Below are positions 22,401 through 28,765 of a stretch of 64,000 nt of DNA, in pieces. The notes under the pieces are model-generated. The model worked only from the letters and a program-made list of their open reading frames with translations, searched no databases and had not been told where the DNA came from. The stretch is from Rallus limicola (Eukaryota > Chordata > Aves > Gruiformes > Rallidae). Each line of letters starts with the position of its first letter. Within the stretch, counting starts at the first letter, position 1. The position numbers and the translations under genes were made by a program. The stretch is taken from assembly GCA_022605955.1 (NCBI GenBank), contig JAKCOZ010000003.1, positions 52,452,179-52,516,178 on the forward strand. The letters are read 5' to 3'.

Positions 22401-24944
22401 ACCATTGACTGAGAAAGACCCCCTAATTACCAAACCTTTTACTTCAGTACTTTTTTTTAAATATACTACTATAGCCTTCACACTTCTTAATTTGGCTAGC
22501 AAAAACTACAGAAAATTAAACCCTAAGTGATAGCATCATTATTATGAAAGTGTATGCTGTACTTTTTTCTTTTGGCAAGCTTACTTTTAGCCTTGCATAC
22601 CCACTGGGATACACCACTTGCCTCTCCCCTTCCTCTCTGATCAAGTCTGAATTTAAGTGCCCATTAAGACCAAAGCCAATCAAGAACTCATTAGACACCA
22701 GTATTCACTCAACAACATCCAAAGTAGCAAAATATTATTCTTTAGCTCTCATTACACTCCTCTATCTTATCCTTCATTTCACACCAAGGCATTTTACGGC
22801 TAAACAAAAAATAGCAAAATTGAAAACATTTCCACACAAGACTTAGTTTGGAACCAGGCCTGACAGTAGGCACATGACATCACCATAGTTCTGCTAAGAA
22901 CTCAAGAACTGTATTTTAAGAACTTTCCTCACCTGCTGATAAACTCTTGAGACCATTAAGCTGCACACAACAACTTAAATGTACTACATCTTGAGACCTT
23001 AGAAGACTGGGAACTATCCAGATCTGGAAACAAGGCTACTTACTATGTAATGCAAGTCAGGATCCACAACTGTTGTTCTTCTTTAAAAAGCTGGGTATTG
23101 AACACACTTTGTAAAATACAAAAGGACTGAATCCTACACAGCACAATGACCTCATTAACTTCTTTTAGAAGCCAACCAACATGATGAGACCCACTTAAGA
23201 CAAAGCATTTAAGCCTAGTTGCAAAGACAGCTACCCATTTTCTAAGACTGCTGCTTTCGAACCACATCATTCCATCTAACAACTAACTGCTATCAAGAAA
23301 AGAGAAGGTTCCACTTGTTTTCTTTATGGTGGTGTGGTGAGTTGGTATTAATGGTACTCACCAAGGTACTCACCAAGGTCCTCTCTCACTTCCCTCCTCA
23401 ACAGGATGGAAGGGGGGCAGGGGAGGCAGGGAGAAACCATACTGGAAAAAAATCTCATTGGTTTAAGATATAGGCACTTTAATAATGGAAAGGCCACTTC
23501 TGTTGTGGGTTTATGTGGCTAGGTCTGGGGCTGCGGGGATGGCTTCTGCAAGAAGTTCTAGAAGCTTCCCCATGGCCCAACAAGCTGCCTCAAGGACAAA
23601 CCCGACACTGACCAAGGCAAAGACCATCTCTCCATCACTAGAAAAATCTTCACATTCGAAAATTAAAAGAACTCACAAAATTATAAGCACTGGTACCTGA
23701 ACAGGACAACAGCAAGCAAACTGCTGTTGCGCAGGAGACCTACCTTCTAACAGTCTCCTACAAGAACCAAAAAAATCCTGCAAAAATATACTGTAAATTT
23801 ATTCAAAGTCAACAACCCTCAAACAGGGGCAGTCCTCACTATTCCTACAGTAGCTGTGCATTTAAGACCACAGATTTTGACACAAAAAAAATTAAGTGCG
23901 ATATTTGCTGAACAAAAAAAGGTTTAGTTTAGTGACTGCCAGCTGAAGACTGCTAACAGAGCAGCTGAAAGGTGATCAGTTGCTAAGAGAAGTTACAGTT
24001 CACATCTAATCCACGGCCAAGAGCTATCAAAATGCGTGGTTCTGCTAGCTCCCAACAATGTAGTTCCACCACTACCATTTAATTGTTCAACATAGTAAAA
24101 GGGCACTGTTAAACCAATATGATTTGTGCAAGAAATTGCAGCCTACTAACACCCAAAAAATAGTAATCTGTTCTCGATTTATCTCAACTCTTCAGAAATA
24201 CTGTATCTGACACACATAAGGGAACAGAAACACATTAGAGAAGAAAAAGGGCAGGCAACAGAAACAACCCTTTTCGGTAGCTACCAAACTTTACTTGAAT
24301 ATTTCTGACACGACTGATAAGCAATTTTAAGTTCCTACCCCATCTAAGTTTTTGCTACTTCCCCGCCCAGACTCTGCTGGTCCACTAGCCTATCCACCCA
24401 GATACTCAATTCCTAGTCATATTCATCATAATGAATGATTTACTAGAACATGACACTTCAAAGCCACTTTTCCAAAAAAGGTGCATCCTCTCACAACCCA
24501 ATGTAAGGAGGCAACACTTAACAGATGTAAGAGAAATACTAACTGGCTATGCAGACCATACCACAGGAGCTTTCAGGGAGGCAAGGCAGCTCAACAGTTT
24601 GAAGGGTTAAAACTGCTGTTATTTAAGAAAACACTGCATTTTTAACACACTGCATTTTTAACACCCAAGTTAAGGACAAGGTTTTGTAGGTGCTTCAGGA
24701 ATCGCAGGAACAAGGGACCACAGCCCACTAGCCACCTAGGCTAGTTGGCTGGAAGGAAGGGCAAGTGCAAGCATATGATCATAGAATGGTCTGGGTTGGA
24801 AGGGATGCAAAGGCTCTCGGGAGTCCTACCCGCCTGCCAAAGGCATGCTACAGCCCAACAGTTGCCACCCCATACCTGCTTTAGGGGTGGAGGAATCAGT
24901 GATGCCTCATCTCCTAACTCTGCATTCCAGTCCTCTTGGTTCAT
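1362..24944 (-). CDS. DDX4: DDX4 (vasa) germline DEAD-box RNA helicase, N-terminal 13 coding exons (3' part outside window)
   Basis: ATP-dependent RNA helicase of germ granules (nuage), needed in birds and mammals for germ-cell development, piRNA handling and translation control (family knowledge). Thirteen coding exons join into 480 codons plus two bases: 24944-24876, 21781-21721, 14998-14924, about 14781-14710, 14090-14004, 13023-12940, 11193-11051, 10064-9912, 8129-7975, 6050-5921, 4855-4689, 2327-2182 and 1461-1362. Residues 1-150 are a low-complexity Gly/Phe/Arg/Ser region. The PPPPPEDE linker follows, then the helicase core: TPVQ of the Q motif near 221, AQTGSGKT 241-248, PTREL 282-286, GG 310-311, TPGR 331-334, DEAD 355-358, SAT 390-392 and MVFV 453-456. 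[10 protein letters not shown], the motif context and the EDW near the N-terminus fit DDX4 rather than DDX3. Motifs V and VI and the acidic C-terminus are not in the window. The N-terminal region is shorter than in human DDX4, so a small exon may be missing from this model. Confidence 0.95.
1462..2181. other. DDX4 intron, nothing recognised
   Basis: AT-rich intron between exons 14 and 13. No repeat, RNA gene or conserved coding block seen; the two short plus-strand frames at 1637-1941 look like chance. Confidence 0.6.
2182..2327 (-). CDS. DDX4: DDX4 exon 13, linker to RecA-like domain 2
   Basis: This 146-bp exon has acceptor tttgaag|GCTGGC and donor GGCATAG|gtaact. It encodes [20 protein letters not shown] and [20 protein letters not shown], matching the domain 1-2 linker of DDX4. 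The first base completes the Arg codon left by exon 12. Confidence 0.95.
2722..2958 (+). mobile_element. CR1 LINE 3' end fragment
   Basis: The segment carries the CR1 3' signature: 'ggatgttaggaaaat', 'gcccagggaagtggtggagtc', 'gttggacttgatggtct' and 'ttctatggttctatga' at the end. It is a 5'-truncated copy in a DDX4 intron, opposite in orientation to the gene. Confidence 0.85.
2959..4688. other. DDX4 intron, nothing recognised
   Basis: AT-rich intron sequence between the CR1 copy and exon 12. No further repeats or coding similarity seen. Confidence 0.55.
4689..4855 (-). CDS. DDX4: DDX4 exon 12, DEAD box (motif II) and SAT (motif III)
   Basis: This 167-bp exon has acceptor cttgcag|ATTGGT and donor CAGAG|gtaagt. 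It encodes [17 protein letters not shown], then [20 protein letters not shown] coordinates Mg and hydrolyses ATP; SAT couples hydrolysis to unwinding. The ends are phase 0 and phase 2. Confidence 0.97.
4856..5920. other. DDX4 intron, nothing recognised
   Basis: AT-rich intron with short A runs near 5540 and 5750. No repeat family or coding block recognised. Confidence 0.55.
5921..6050 (-). CDS. DDX4: DDX4 exon 11, GG doublet and motif Ib
   Basis: This 130-bp exon has acceptor tatgatag|AACTTG and donor GAGAAG|gtaagg. It encodes [20 protein letters not shown] and [20 protein letters not shown], with GG and TPGR RNA-binding motifs as in human DDX4. Confidence 0.96.
6051..7974. other. DDX4 intron, nothing recognised
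   Basis: AT-rich intron of about 1.9 kb. The several 60-80-codon frames here lack splice support and similarity to known proteins that I can recognise. Confidence 0.55.
7975..8129 (-). CDS. DDX4: DDX4 exon 10, motif Ia
   Basis: This 155-bp exon has acceptor tttttag|GCAGCC and donor TATGG|gtatga. It encodes [15 protein letters not shown] and [20 protein letters not shown], including the PTREL RNA-contact motif. It ends with two bases of a Gly codon completed by exon 11. Confidence 0.96.
8720..9330 (-). mobile_element. CR1 LINE 3' end, antisense, 5' truncated
   Basis: Read on the plus strand it begins with the reversed CR1 tail 'aatcatagaatcacag' and 'ggaagggacctcaaagatca', then the reversed C-terminal reverse-transcriptase region and 3' UTR ('ccagcctggccttgaaccctg', 'gggcagcctgtgccagggcc'). 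It runs to about 'tttgatgcagcccaggat'. Same strand as DDX4. Confidence 0.88.
9423..9550 (-). mobile_element. Short CR1 fragment, antisense, near-duplicate of part of the adjacent copy
   Basis: 'gctgggggctccagaggggaa' and 'cacagcactccaggtggcat' repeat with changes the sequence 'ctggggaccccagag' and 'cagcactccaagtggagtct' of the CR1 copy ending near 9330. It may be a second insertion or a local duplication. Confidence 0.55.
9912..10064 (-). CDS. DDX4: DDX4 exon 9, Q motif and Walker A (motif I)
   Basis: This 153-bp exon has acceptor ctcctacag|TCTTTT and donor AAAACT|gtaagt. Its 51 codons include [19 protein letters not shown] (Q motif, adenine recognition) and the ATP-binding AQTGSGKT at its 3' end. 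Phase 0 at both ends. Confidence 0.97.
10065..11050. other. DDX4 intron, nothing recognised
   Basis: Intron between exons 9 and 8. No CR1 or LTR signature seen. Confidence 0.55.
11051..11193 (-). CDS. DDX4: DDX4 exon 8, PPPPPEDE linker into the helicase core
   Basis: This 143-bp exon has acceptor ttcttaag|GTCC and donor CTG|gttagt. It encodes [20 protein letters not shown] then [19 protein letters not shown]. This block is near-diagnostic of DDX4 (human [14 protein letters not shown] and [11 protein letters not shown]). It ends in phase 0 before SFEEANL. Confidence 0.95.
11398..12340 (-). mobile_element. Decayed CR1 LINE: ORF1 esterase-like part and ORF2 endonuclease/linker part, antisense
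   Basis: Three broken minus-strand frames follow CR1 protein order. 12336-12064 resembles the SGNH/esterase-like CR1 ORF1 ([22 protein letters not shown] blocks). 11761-11576 resembles the ORF2 endonuclease region ([19 protein letters not shown]). 11640-11398 resembles the stretch before the reverse transcriptase ([25 protein letters not shown]). ORF2's early part is largely deleted or scrambled, and every frame is interrupted. Inactive remnant in DDX4 intron 7. Confidence 0.8.
12940..13023 (-). CDS. DDX4: DDX4 exon 7
   Basis: This 84-bp exon has acceptor actttcag|GTAATA and donor CACGGAG|gtgaga. It encodes [20 protein letters not shown] followed by EVLGGHGG. Phase 1 in and out connects exactly to exon 8 (G+GT = Gly). 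The sequence is poorly conserved outside its glycines, as expected for this part of vasa. Confidence 0.78.
13251..13907 (-). mobile_element. Solo LTR remnant, avian ERVL-like family 'A', reverse orientation
   Basis: The plus strand begins 'tgtcatggtttagcccc' and ends 'ctgctgaaatcaggata'; read in reverse this is a TATCCTG...GACA LTR of a common avian endogenous retrovirus family (terminal TG degraded to TA). Inside are 'ggtcagcttgagtcagctgc' and 'cctggctgtgtcccctccca', shared with the copies at 18.8-19.4 kb and 56.2-56.7 kb. I see no clear target-site duplication (flanks cacca and acctt). No retroviral genes adjoin it. Confidence 0.75.
14004..14090 (-). CDS. DDX4: DDX4 exon 6, Gly/Phe-rich
   Basis: This 87-bp exon has acceptor gctgcag|GTTCTC and donor GAGA|gtaggt. 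It encodes [20 protein letters not shown] then PGGFGQNE, typical of the vasa Gly/Phe-rich region. It is phase 1 at both ends. It lies just beyond the LTR remnant at 13251-13907. Confidence 0.78.
14710..14781 (-). CDS. DDX4: DDX4 exon 5 (probable; 5' boundary uncertain)
   Basis: The donor is best read as CATGGAG|gtgtaagt after 14710, which keeps the phase-1 pattern of this region. A stronger-looking gtaagt two bases on would break the frame. The frame reads [20 protein letters not shown] then HGG. No acceptor has a good pyrimidine tract. The phase-compatible choice is gagag|CTTATAGG (start 14781); a shorter exon starting near 14760 is possible. Confidence 0.5.
14924..14998 (-). CDS. DDX4: DDX4 exon 4, Ser/Arg-rich N-terminal region
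   Basis: This 75-bp exon has a strong acceptor (long T tract, attatag|ATACTGG) and donor GGAGAG|gtaagt. Only the frame with two leading bases is open; it gives [20 protein letters not shown] followed by FARR. Phase 1 in and phase 1 out fit both neighbours. Confidence 0.8.
15226..17146 (+). mobile_element. LTR, avian ERV family 'B', split by a CR1 insertion
   Basis: It begins TGTGGGTTTGCATGGCAAGG and ends 'cagccaggattaaaccaccaca', canonical TG...CA. AATAAA near 16953 is followed by the T-rich R/U5-like stretch and the 'cagctgaaaaggggagtga' block. The LTR is interrupted at about 15841/16678 by an antisense CR1; outside the CR1 it aligns with the copy at 19.4-20.3 kb. Flanks aagtc and gtaaa do not match as a target duplication. 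No internal retroviral genes. Confidence 0.78.
15842..16678 (-). mobile_element. CR1 LINE 3' half inserted inside the family B LTR, with long open RT C-terminal frame
   Basis: The reversed tail 'tcacagaatcacagaatc' is at 15842, and the antisense frame 16713-15922 stays open for 263 codons. It shows the CR1 ORF2 C-terminal blocks [51 protein letters not shown] and [15 protein letters not shown] sequence. The catalytic FADD region lies upstream of the truncation, so the copy is inactive. The open frame suggests a fairly young insertion. Its first ~11 codons belong to the flanking LTR. Confidence 0.9.
17234..17665 (+). mobile_element. CR1 LINE 3' end fragment
   Basis: The blocks 'ggagaggctgagaaagctgg', 'gaaaaatcttcttcactgtg', 'gcctgcccagagagatga', 'ttggacaagatgatctccag' and 'aggtcccttccaacccctac' are in CR1 3' order, ending near 'aatctgtgaatcct'. 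Plus strand, in DDX4 intron 3. Confidence 0.85.
17760..18480 (+). mobile_element. Strongly diverged CR1-like reverse-transcriptase remnant
   Basis: Broken plus-strand frames show a weak CR1 pattern: [15 protein letters not shown] (compare [15 protein letters not shown]), then [20 protein letters not shown] and NVASR (compare [20 protein letters not shown]). Stops and frame changes are frequent. It may belong to an older CR1 subfamily than its neighbours. Confidence 0.5.
18598..18672 (+). mobile_element. Short fragment of LTR family 'A', inverted relative to the next copy
   Basis: 'gggacacagccaggacaact' and 'gacccaaactagctgaagag' are the reverse complement, with changes, of the block 'ctgtcctggctgtgtccc' at 19160-19180. 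It therefore lies opposite to the larger family A fragment that follows. Confidence 0.5.
18790..19392 (-). mobile_element. LTR family 'A' fragment, reverse orientation
   Basis: 'aactcatgagtcaatataaa' with 'gtcagtttaata', 'ggagtatggaatatcccc' and 'ggtcagctgtcctggctgtg' match the family A LTR seen at 56.2-56.7 kb. The 'ggagaaaattaacttaaactc' end block is degraded. Edges are approximate; the reversed LTR start is missing or unrecognisable. Confidence 0.6.
19400..20300 (+). mobile_element. LTR family 'B', 3' portion
   Basis: It matches the LTR at 15.2-17.1 kb from the 'gcccatgg...gatagggagcagagacc' block to the end 'ctagccagggccaaaccaccaca'. It has AATAAA near 20122 and the 'cagctgaaaaggggagtga' block. 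The 5' part is missing and family A LTR sequence adjoins directly. The matching interval has no CR1 here, giving a clean empty site for comparison. Confidence 0.7.
20301..20491 (+). mobile_element. Second LTR family 'B' 3' end in tandem with the previous copy
   Basis: It restarts at 'tgtaataagttagg' and repeats with changes the last ~180 bases of the preceding LTR: 'gagtctgttctgcctgtgat', 'ctcctaagcctct', 'cagctgaaagtgggaatgat' and 'ctccagccagggtcaagcca'. A 5'-truncated neighbour or a partial tandem duplication. Confidence 0.65.
20492..20865 (+). mobile_element. CR1 LINE 3' end fragment
   Basis: It starts directly after the LTR end with 'ttctccctggagaagagaag' and 'gaaggacctcattacagtat', and ends 'aaggtcccttctaacctcca' with 'tgttctatgg'. 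Plus strand in DDX4 intron 3. Confidence 0.82.
20866..21720. other. DDX4 intron 3, end part, nothing recognised
   Basis: AT-rich sequence between the CR1 copy and exon 3. The 118-codon plus-strand frame at 21130 has no recognisable similarity or splice support. Confidence 0.5.
21721..21781 (-). CDS. DDX4: DDX4 exon 3, FG-rich
   Basis: This 61-bp exon has acceptor tttgtag|ATCGGC and donor TTTG|gtatgt. It encodes [20 protein letters not shown] plus one base, resembling the RPNSPSFGF-like repeats of chicken vasa. It starts in phase 0 and ends in phase 1, matching exon 4. FG/RG patches of this kind drive DDX4 condensate formation (family knowledge). Confidence 0.8.
21782..23330. other. DDX4 intron 2, no confirmed exon
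   Basis: AT-rich intron. One minus-strand stretch at 22686-22618 reads [20 protein letters not shown] in phase 0, but its splice sites are weak. It is discussed under the rejected items. Confidence 0.5.
23332..23645. mobile_element. Abutting LTR fragments, family 'A' then family 'B' 5' part
   Basis: 23332-23490 holds 'ggatggaaggggggcagggg', 'aaatctcattggtttaagat' and 'cactttaataa', a degraded family A piece. It is followed by 'tgtgggtttatgtggcta' and 'gaagttctagaagcttcccc', the 5' end of family B (compare 15226). A small direct repeat of 'ggtactcaccaa' lies at 23350-23380. Confidence 0.5.
23646..24777. other. DDX4 intron 2, nothing recognised
   Basis: AT-rich sequence with a short tandem 'cactgcatttttaaca' doublet near 24630-24663. 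No coding or repeat-family match seen. Confidence 0.5.
24778..24855 (-). mobile_element. Short CR1 3' tail fragment, antisense
   Basis: 'atcatagaatggtctgggtt' then 'ggaagggatgcaaaggctct' and 'cctgccaaaggcatgctaca' is the reversed CR1 3' end, as in the copy at 8720. It lies 20 bases from the DDX4 exon 2 donor. Confidence 0.75.
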
Positions 24945-24955
24945 GCTGTGCCCTG
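24876..24955 (-). CDS. DDX4: DDX4 exon 2, start codon exon
   Basis: The acceptor follows a pyrimidine stretch (tacag|CAG or cagcag|GGC, start 24955 or 24952). ATG is at 24944-24942 and the donor is CAG|gtatgg after 24876. It encodes 23 residues beginning [14 protein letters not shown]. The EDW-x-AE pattern matches the conserved vasa N-terminus (human MGDEDWEAE, chicken MEEDWDTELE). It ends in phase 0 and joins the next exon in frame. Confidence 0.85.
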
Positions 24956-25039
24956 CTGTAGCTGCTTGCAGGAAAACAAACACATTATAGCAGCGATGCC
25001 CTGCCTGCCCCACCGGGTCCCGCCTCTGCCAGCATTTGT

Positions 25040-25450
25040 TGTCCTCATTGCCACCCCCACCCCGTCGGTGGAGGGGTACCACCCCCAACCCAGGCCAAGC
25101 CTGGGGAAGAGAGCCCCCGTGCCCAGCTCCTACCTCCGCTCCGCATCCACCACCGAAAGGAAATGGCGCCTTTCACCGAGGCCTCTAATAAGGCCACGGC
25201 CACGTGTGGCGAATGGCCTGTCACGTGCCTCGCCCGGCAGCCAATAGGAGAGCGGCCCGCCAGCAGAGCGCGTGTGCTGGAGGTTGTAGCTGTGGTAGTT
25301 GGGTCTGTTACGGGCGGTGGCGGTTGAGCGGTGGCGGGTACGGCGCGCGCGGCCCGCCGGCCCGCAGCCTGCTGATGTGTCTCACTGGGGAGAGTGGGGG
25401 CGTCGGGGCCGCTGGAGCGTATGCGGTAGCCCACAGAAACTCAGGAGAAT
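25040..25450 (-). promoter_or_regulatory. DDX4: CpG-rich DDX4 promoter with two CACGTG boxes and an inverted CCAAT box
   Basis: CpG-dense stretch at the DDX4 5' end. Read toward the gene it shows ATTGG at 25245-25241 (CCAAT on the plus strand), GCACGTGAC at 25229-25221, CACGTG at 25206-25201, TTATTA at 25191-25186 and then the non-coding exon 1 donor at 25134. Spacing is about 20 bases between successive elements. CACGTG boxes are bound by MGA/MAX, USF or TFE factors; which acts here is inference. Confidence 0.65.
25134..25165 (-). other. DDX4: DDX4 exon 1, non-coding 5' UTR (5' end approximate)
   Basis: On the minus strand the CpG-rich sequence ends in a good splice donor, AGCGGAG|gtagga, with the last exon base at 25134. 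The next acceptor downstream, near 24955, opens the exon with the DDX4 start codon. The transcription start is not visible; about 25155-25165 is inferred from a TTATTA box at 25191-25186 and the upstream CCAAT and E-box elements. Confidence 0.45.
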
Positions 25451-25919
25451 GCGGGATTCATGACATCTGTGCGCTTGTGTACTACTCTGCTCTTTGAGCC
25501 TTTGAGTATTCCTTAATGGCCTCATGTATGGCTTTTAAAGTGTGCTTTATTTTACAAACACCTCATAGAAGTGAAGCCCGCTGTTGGGCAGAGCTGCGAC
25601 TAGCTGCTTCACTGCGAACAGAACTGTGACGCATTAGCATAACAGTGAATAGAATGTACCCCTTTGCTGGAATTTTAAAAAAAAAGAAGAAAAGGTTCAT
25701 TGAGTTTAAACCCCAGCCGACTTAGAAACAACACTCCCTTCCCACAGGTTTTGTTATGTCAGACTTGGCAGAGAAAAGAAATTGCTTGGGGGAGTTGTTT
25801 ATGTTGAAGTGTAGTGTTGAATAGTCCGCTAATCACCCAATTCTTGGCCATCTAGGGCAGTCCTTCACTGTAAACAGAACAAACTAAGTCCTCAACCATT
25901 GCAGGGAGAAAAGTTCACC
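25451..25919. other. Intergenic sequence between the DDX4 promoter and a CR1 copy
   Basis: No gene or repeat recognised. A frame of 97 codons at 25204-25497 is a CpG-island by-product. Confidence 0.5.
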
Positions 25920-26385
25920 CCTTGGAAGACAACTAGAGACCATCAGAGACTCCCATAGAAGCCCCTCAGAGACAAATCTTATGAGGACCAGCTGTGGGAC
26001 CTGGGATTGTTTAGTCTAGACAAAAGGACGCTGAGGGAAGACCTCATCACTCTCTACAACTGCCTAAAAGGTAGTTCTAGTGAGGTGGGGGTTACTCTCT
26101 TCTCCCTGGTAGCTAGGACAAGGGGAAATGGTCTGATACTGTGTCTGGGGAAATTTAGATTGGATATTAGGAAAAATTCCTTTACTGAACCGGTTGTTAG
26201 ATATTGGAACAGGTTGCCTAGGGAGGTGGTTGAGTCACATCCCTGGAGATTTTTAAAAGAAGAGTAGATTTTGTACTTGGTGACATGATCTAGTGTTAGA
26301 CCTAGTAGGGCTGGATAGACAGTTGGACTCAACAATCTGGAAGTTCTTTTCCAGTGGAAACCATTCTATGATTCTGTATCTTAAA
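25920..26385 (+). mobile_element. CR1 LINE 3' end fragment
   Basis: The broken frame carries CR1 C-terminal blocks ([47 protein letters not shown]). It ends 'aaccattctatgattctgta', the CR1 tail. It is the only repeat recognised between the two promoters. Confidence 0.88.
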
Positions 26386-27880
26386 TGCTATCCTGATGTA
26401 TTATCAGTATTTGTCAGGAAAAGATCCTGAGTAATGTCTAACAATATGCAAAACCCATTAAGTTTGTTAGCCACGTGACCATCCCTCTCTTTGCAATGAT
26501 GGCAAAAGTTATTAATTCATCCACTATAACATTACATAATGCCTCCATTTGATGAATTTGTGCGTGTCAAGATTCAACAAATCATTAGATGAATTTTTTT
26601 TTAAGGGCCAGATTTAATACCTTCTTTGTCATAAAGATTTGTCAGGAGGTCCTAAATTGATTTATGCCCCTTTTTTCTAGACACTGTCCAAGCATGTCGG
26701 AAGGGGCACTCTTTGCACAGAAAGTAGTATGTCATGAGAACAGAAAGCTACAACACAAGTACTGCAGGACTATACCCTTTTGTGAAGTCAGCTGTTGGCT
26801 GCACTTTTTGTGAGGGAGCAGGAGGAATCTCTCCACTTCCCTTTGGCTCACTTGCAGTTCTTAAAATGAAGCATTTTTCCTAAACCTAACAGTCGATGAC
26901 CAAGAATGCAGTGAAATACAGGTCATCTATCTGCTATGATAGTTATGTATCTTTCACAGCATAGGATACAGAGGACAAGGCTTGCAAGAGTAAGACTAGA
27001 TGGCTGCATACTGAGAAAAAACAGTCCTTCACACATCTCTACTCTTGTGGGTTTTAGTTTAACTTGGCCTCATCCCACCAGCATGTCATGTTAGCATTAT
27101 GGAGAGCAGGTGGACAGGCTTCCCAACTCATTGACCAAAACCTTAAAATGTCCAAGAGCCATAACAAACGCTTGGATTCTAAGAGTGGCTCAGAGGCAAA
27201 AGATGATAGTGCATGGCTGGCCAATACAGAAGCAAGAATTTTGTTCTGACTGAGCTGATGTGCAGCAGAATTTCAGGATGACGGGTGGTATTGGTCTCTG
27301 CTGCCTCATTTCCTCCCACAGCCTGAAATTCAATTATGCAGCAGTTTTCTTGTGAGAACAGCCCCACTGCTAGTCACACAGTGTGTTTTGGGATACGCCT
27401 GCTCCAGCTCATTTTCTAATGTTGCTCTCACATGGCAAAGCTATCTGTTGTCTTTCTTGCTTGAAGTTCAGCCATTTTTTCCAAGCATGGAAAATATAAA
27501 TATCCCTGGAATTTTACCCAGGGTTTCAACAGGACAGGTTCCCAACTTTATTTAACTAGAACCAAACCACTCACCCCACGATTAAAAATAGTTAATTTCT
27601 AAACTGTATTGGCTGTGCAGATTGTCCCCATTGCCCGGTCTGCTTAGTTGTTCCTTGCTCAGCGTGTTACACGTCCTCCCTGAGCAGGTCAGGAGGCTCA
27701 TCCTTCTCCACAGAGCGCGCTGTGCCACTCATGCTTAGACCAGGTTTGTTCTGGGAGGGCTTACATCCGTGCTTTGTCACCGTGCTGCCTGCAGAAGCAC
27801 AGGAGCACACAGGTGTGCGTTGTTGACTGGCATCTCATCAACTATAACCAGCAAACGTGAACCTCTTCTGTCAAGGGTAT
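26386..27880. other. Intergenic, nothing recognised
   Basis: Moderately AT-rich sequence upstream of the SLC38A9 CpG island. No coding block, RNA gene or repeat recognised. Confidence 0.5.
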
Positions 27881-28765
27881 TTGGTAAACGCACCTCGATA
27901 CGGCAACGCCGTGCCTCGGCCCTCCCTCGGGCACAGAGTTGCTTCGCTGCAGCACACGAGCCCGCGAGTGACGCCCAGCGCCTGAAGCGCGCCGCGCTTG
28001 CCTGCCCAAACGCTTTATTTAAGAAGAAACGGGAGAGAGGTGAGAGCGCCCACAAAAACAACCATGGCAGCGGCTGCCCTAGCCGAATCGGCTAGCCGTC
28101 CTAGCCCCGTTGGGCACCCCTTCCCCCACCCCGCCCTCGCCGGCCTAGAGCCGCGCACGGCTCGCCGGGAAGCGTAGTCCTGTACTCGGCAGCACCCGGG
28201 CGGTTTCCTCAGCGGAGTCGCCCTCGGGAACTACGCGGCCCGACACGCCCGCCGCCGGGGCCGCCGAGAGCCTTCTGTAGCCGCCCAGGCCCAAGCCCCG
28301 GCTCGGGGTGCTTCCTGTTGCCGTCGCGGGAGCGCGGGGCTGCCTGAGCGGAGCGAGGCGGTGCTGTGGCCGCAGGTAGCGGAGTCGCGTCTGTCTGTGT
28401 GGCGCCAGCCGGTAGCGCCCTCGGACCGGGCCGGGGCGGGAAGGGCGGCTCGGCGGGGTACGCCGCGGGACCCTCGGGGCAGTGGCGGGAGGGGGGGGGC
28501 GCTTCACAAACACCGTGCAGCGCGAACCGCTGCCTCGCCGCCTTACTCGTCCCCCTCAGAGCCGCCAGCCGACCGATCCGCCGCGCTGCCTCCCTTCGGG
28601 GCGGGCCGCTGCGCTCCGCCGCGCCCTTCCTGCCGCCGAGAACGCTGGCTCCGCGGGCAGGAGGCGGCCGGGTAGAGGGGGCTTGGACGGCAGAACCTGA
28701 CGGACGGCACCGTGTCTGGGTCGAGTGAGGCATGTTGCGTGGGAGAGACAAGCAGAGCGTCAGAG
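27881..28765 (+). promoter_or_regulatory. SLC38A9: CpG island, SLC38A9 promoter
   Basis: Very CpG-dense, with 'cgccgccggggccgccgag', 'gggccggggcgggaag' and long G runs near 28490. It is TATA-less, as expected for a housekeeping lysosomal gene. It lies upstream of the SLC38A9 start-codon exon with no other gene between. Transcription direction is inferred from the strong plus-strand donor at 28815. The 100-180-codon frames on both strands here are products of high GC. Confidence 0.7.

Noticed and set aside
22618..22686. Possible additional DDX4 exon on the minus strand reading [20 protein letters not shown], phase 0 at both ends, in intron 2.
   Set aside because: It would fit the phase and the FG flavour of vasa, but the acceptor lacks a pyrimidine tract and the donor would be gtggtg. 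cDNA would settle it.
25045..25497. Pro/Thr/Ala-rich and Gly-rich ORFs over the DDX4 promoter.
   Set aside because: Same GC effect, overlapping the non-coding exon 1 and promoter.
28145..28751. Long Arg/Pro/Ala-rich ORFs on both strands near 28.2-28.7 kb.
   Set aside because: Stop codons are rare in such CpG-rich sequence; these are by-products of the SLC38A9 CpG island.
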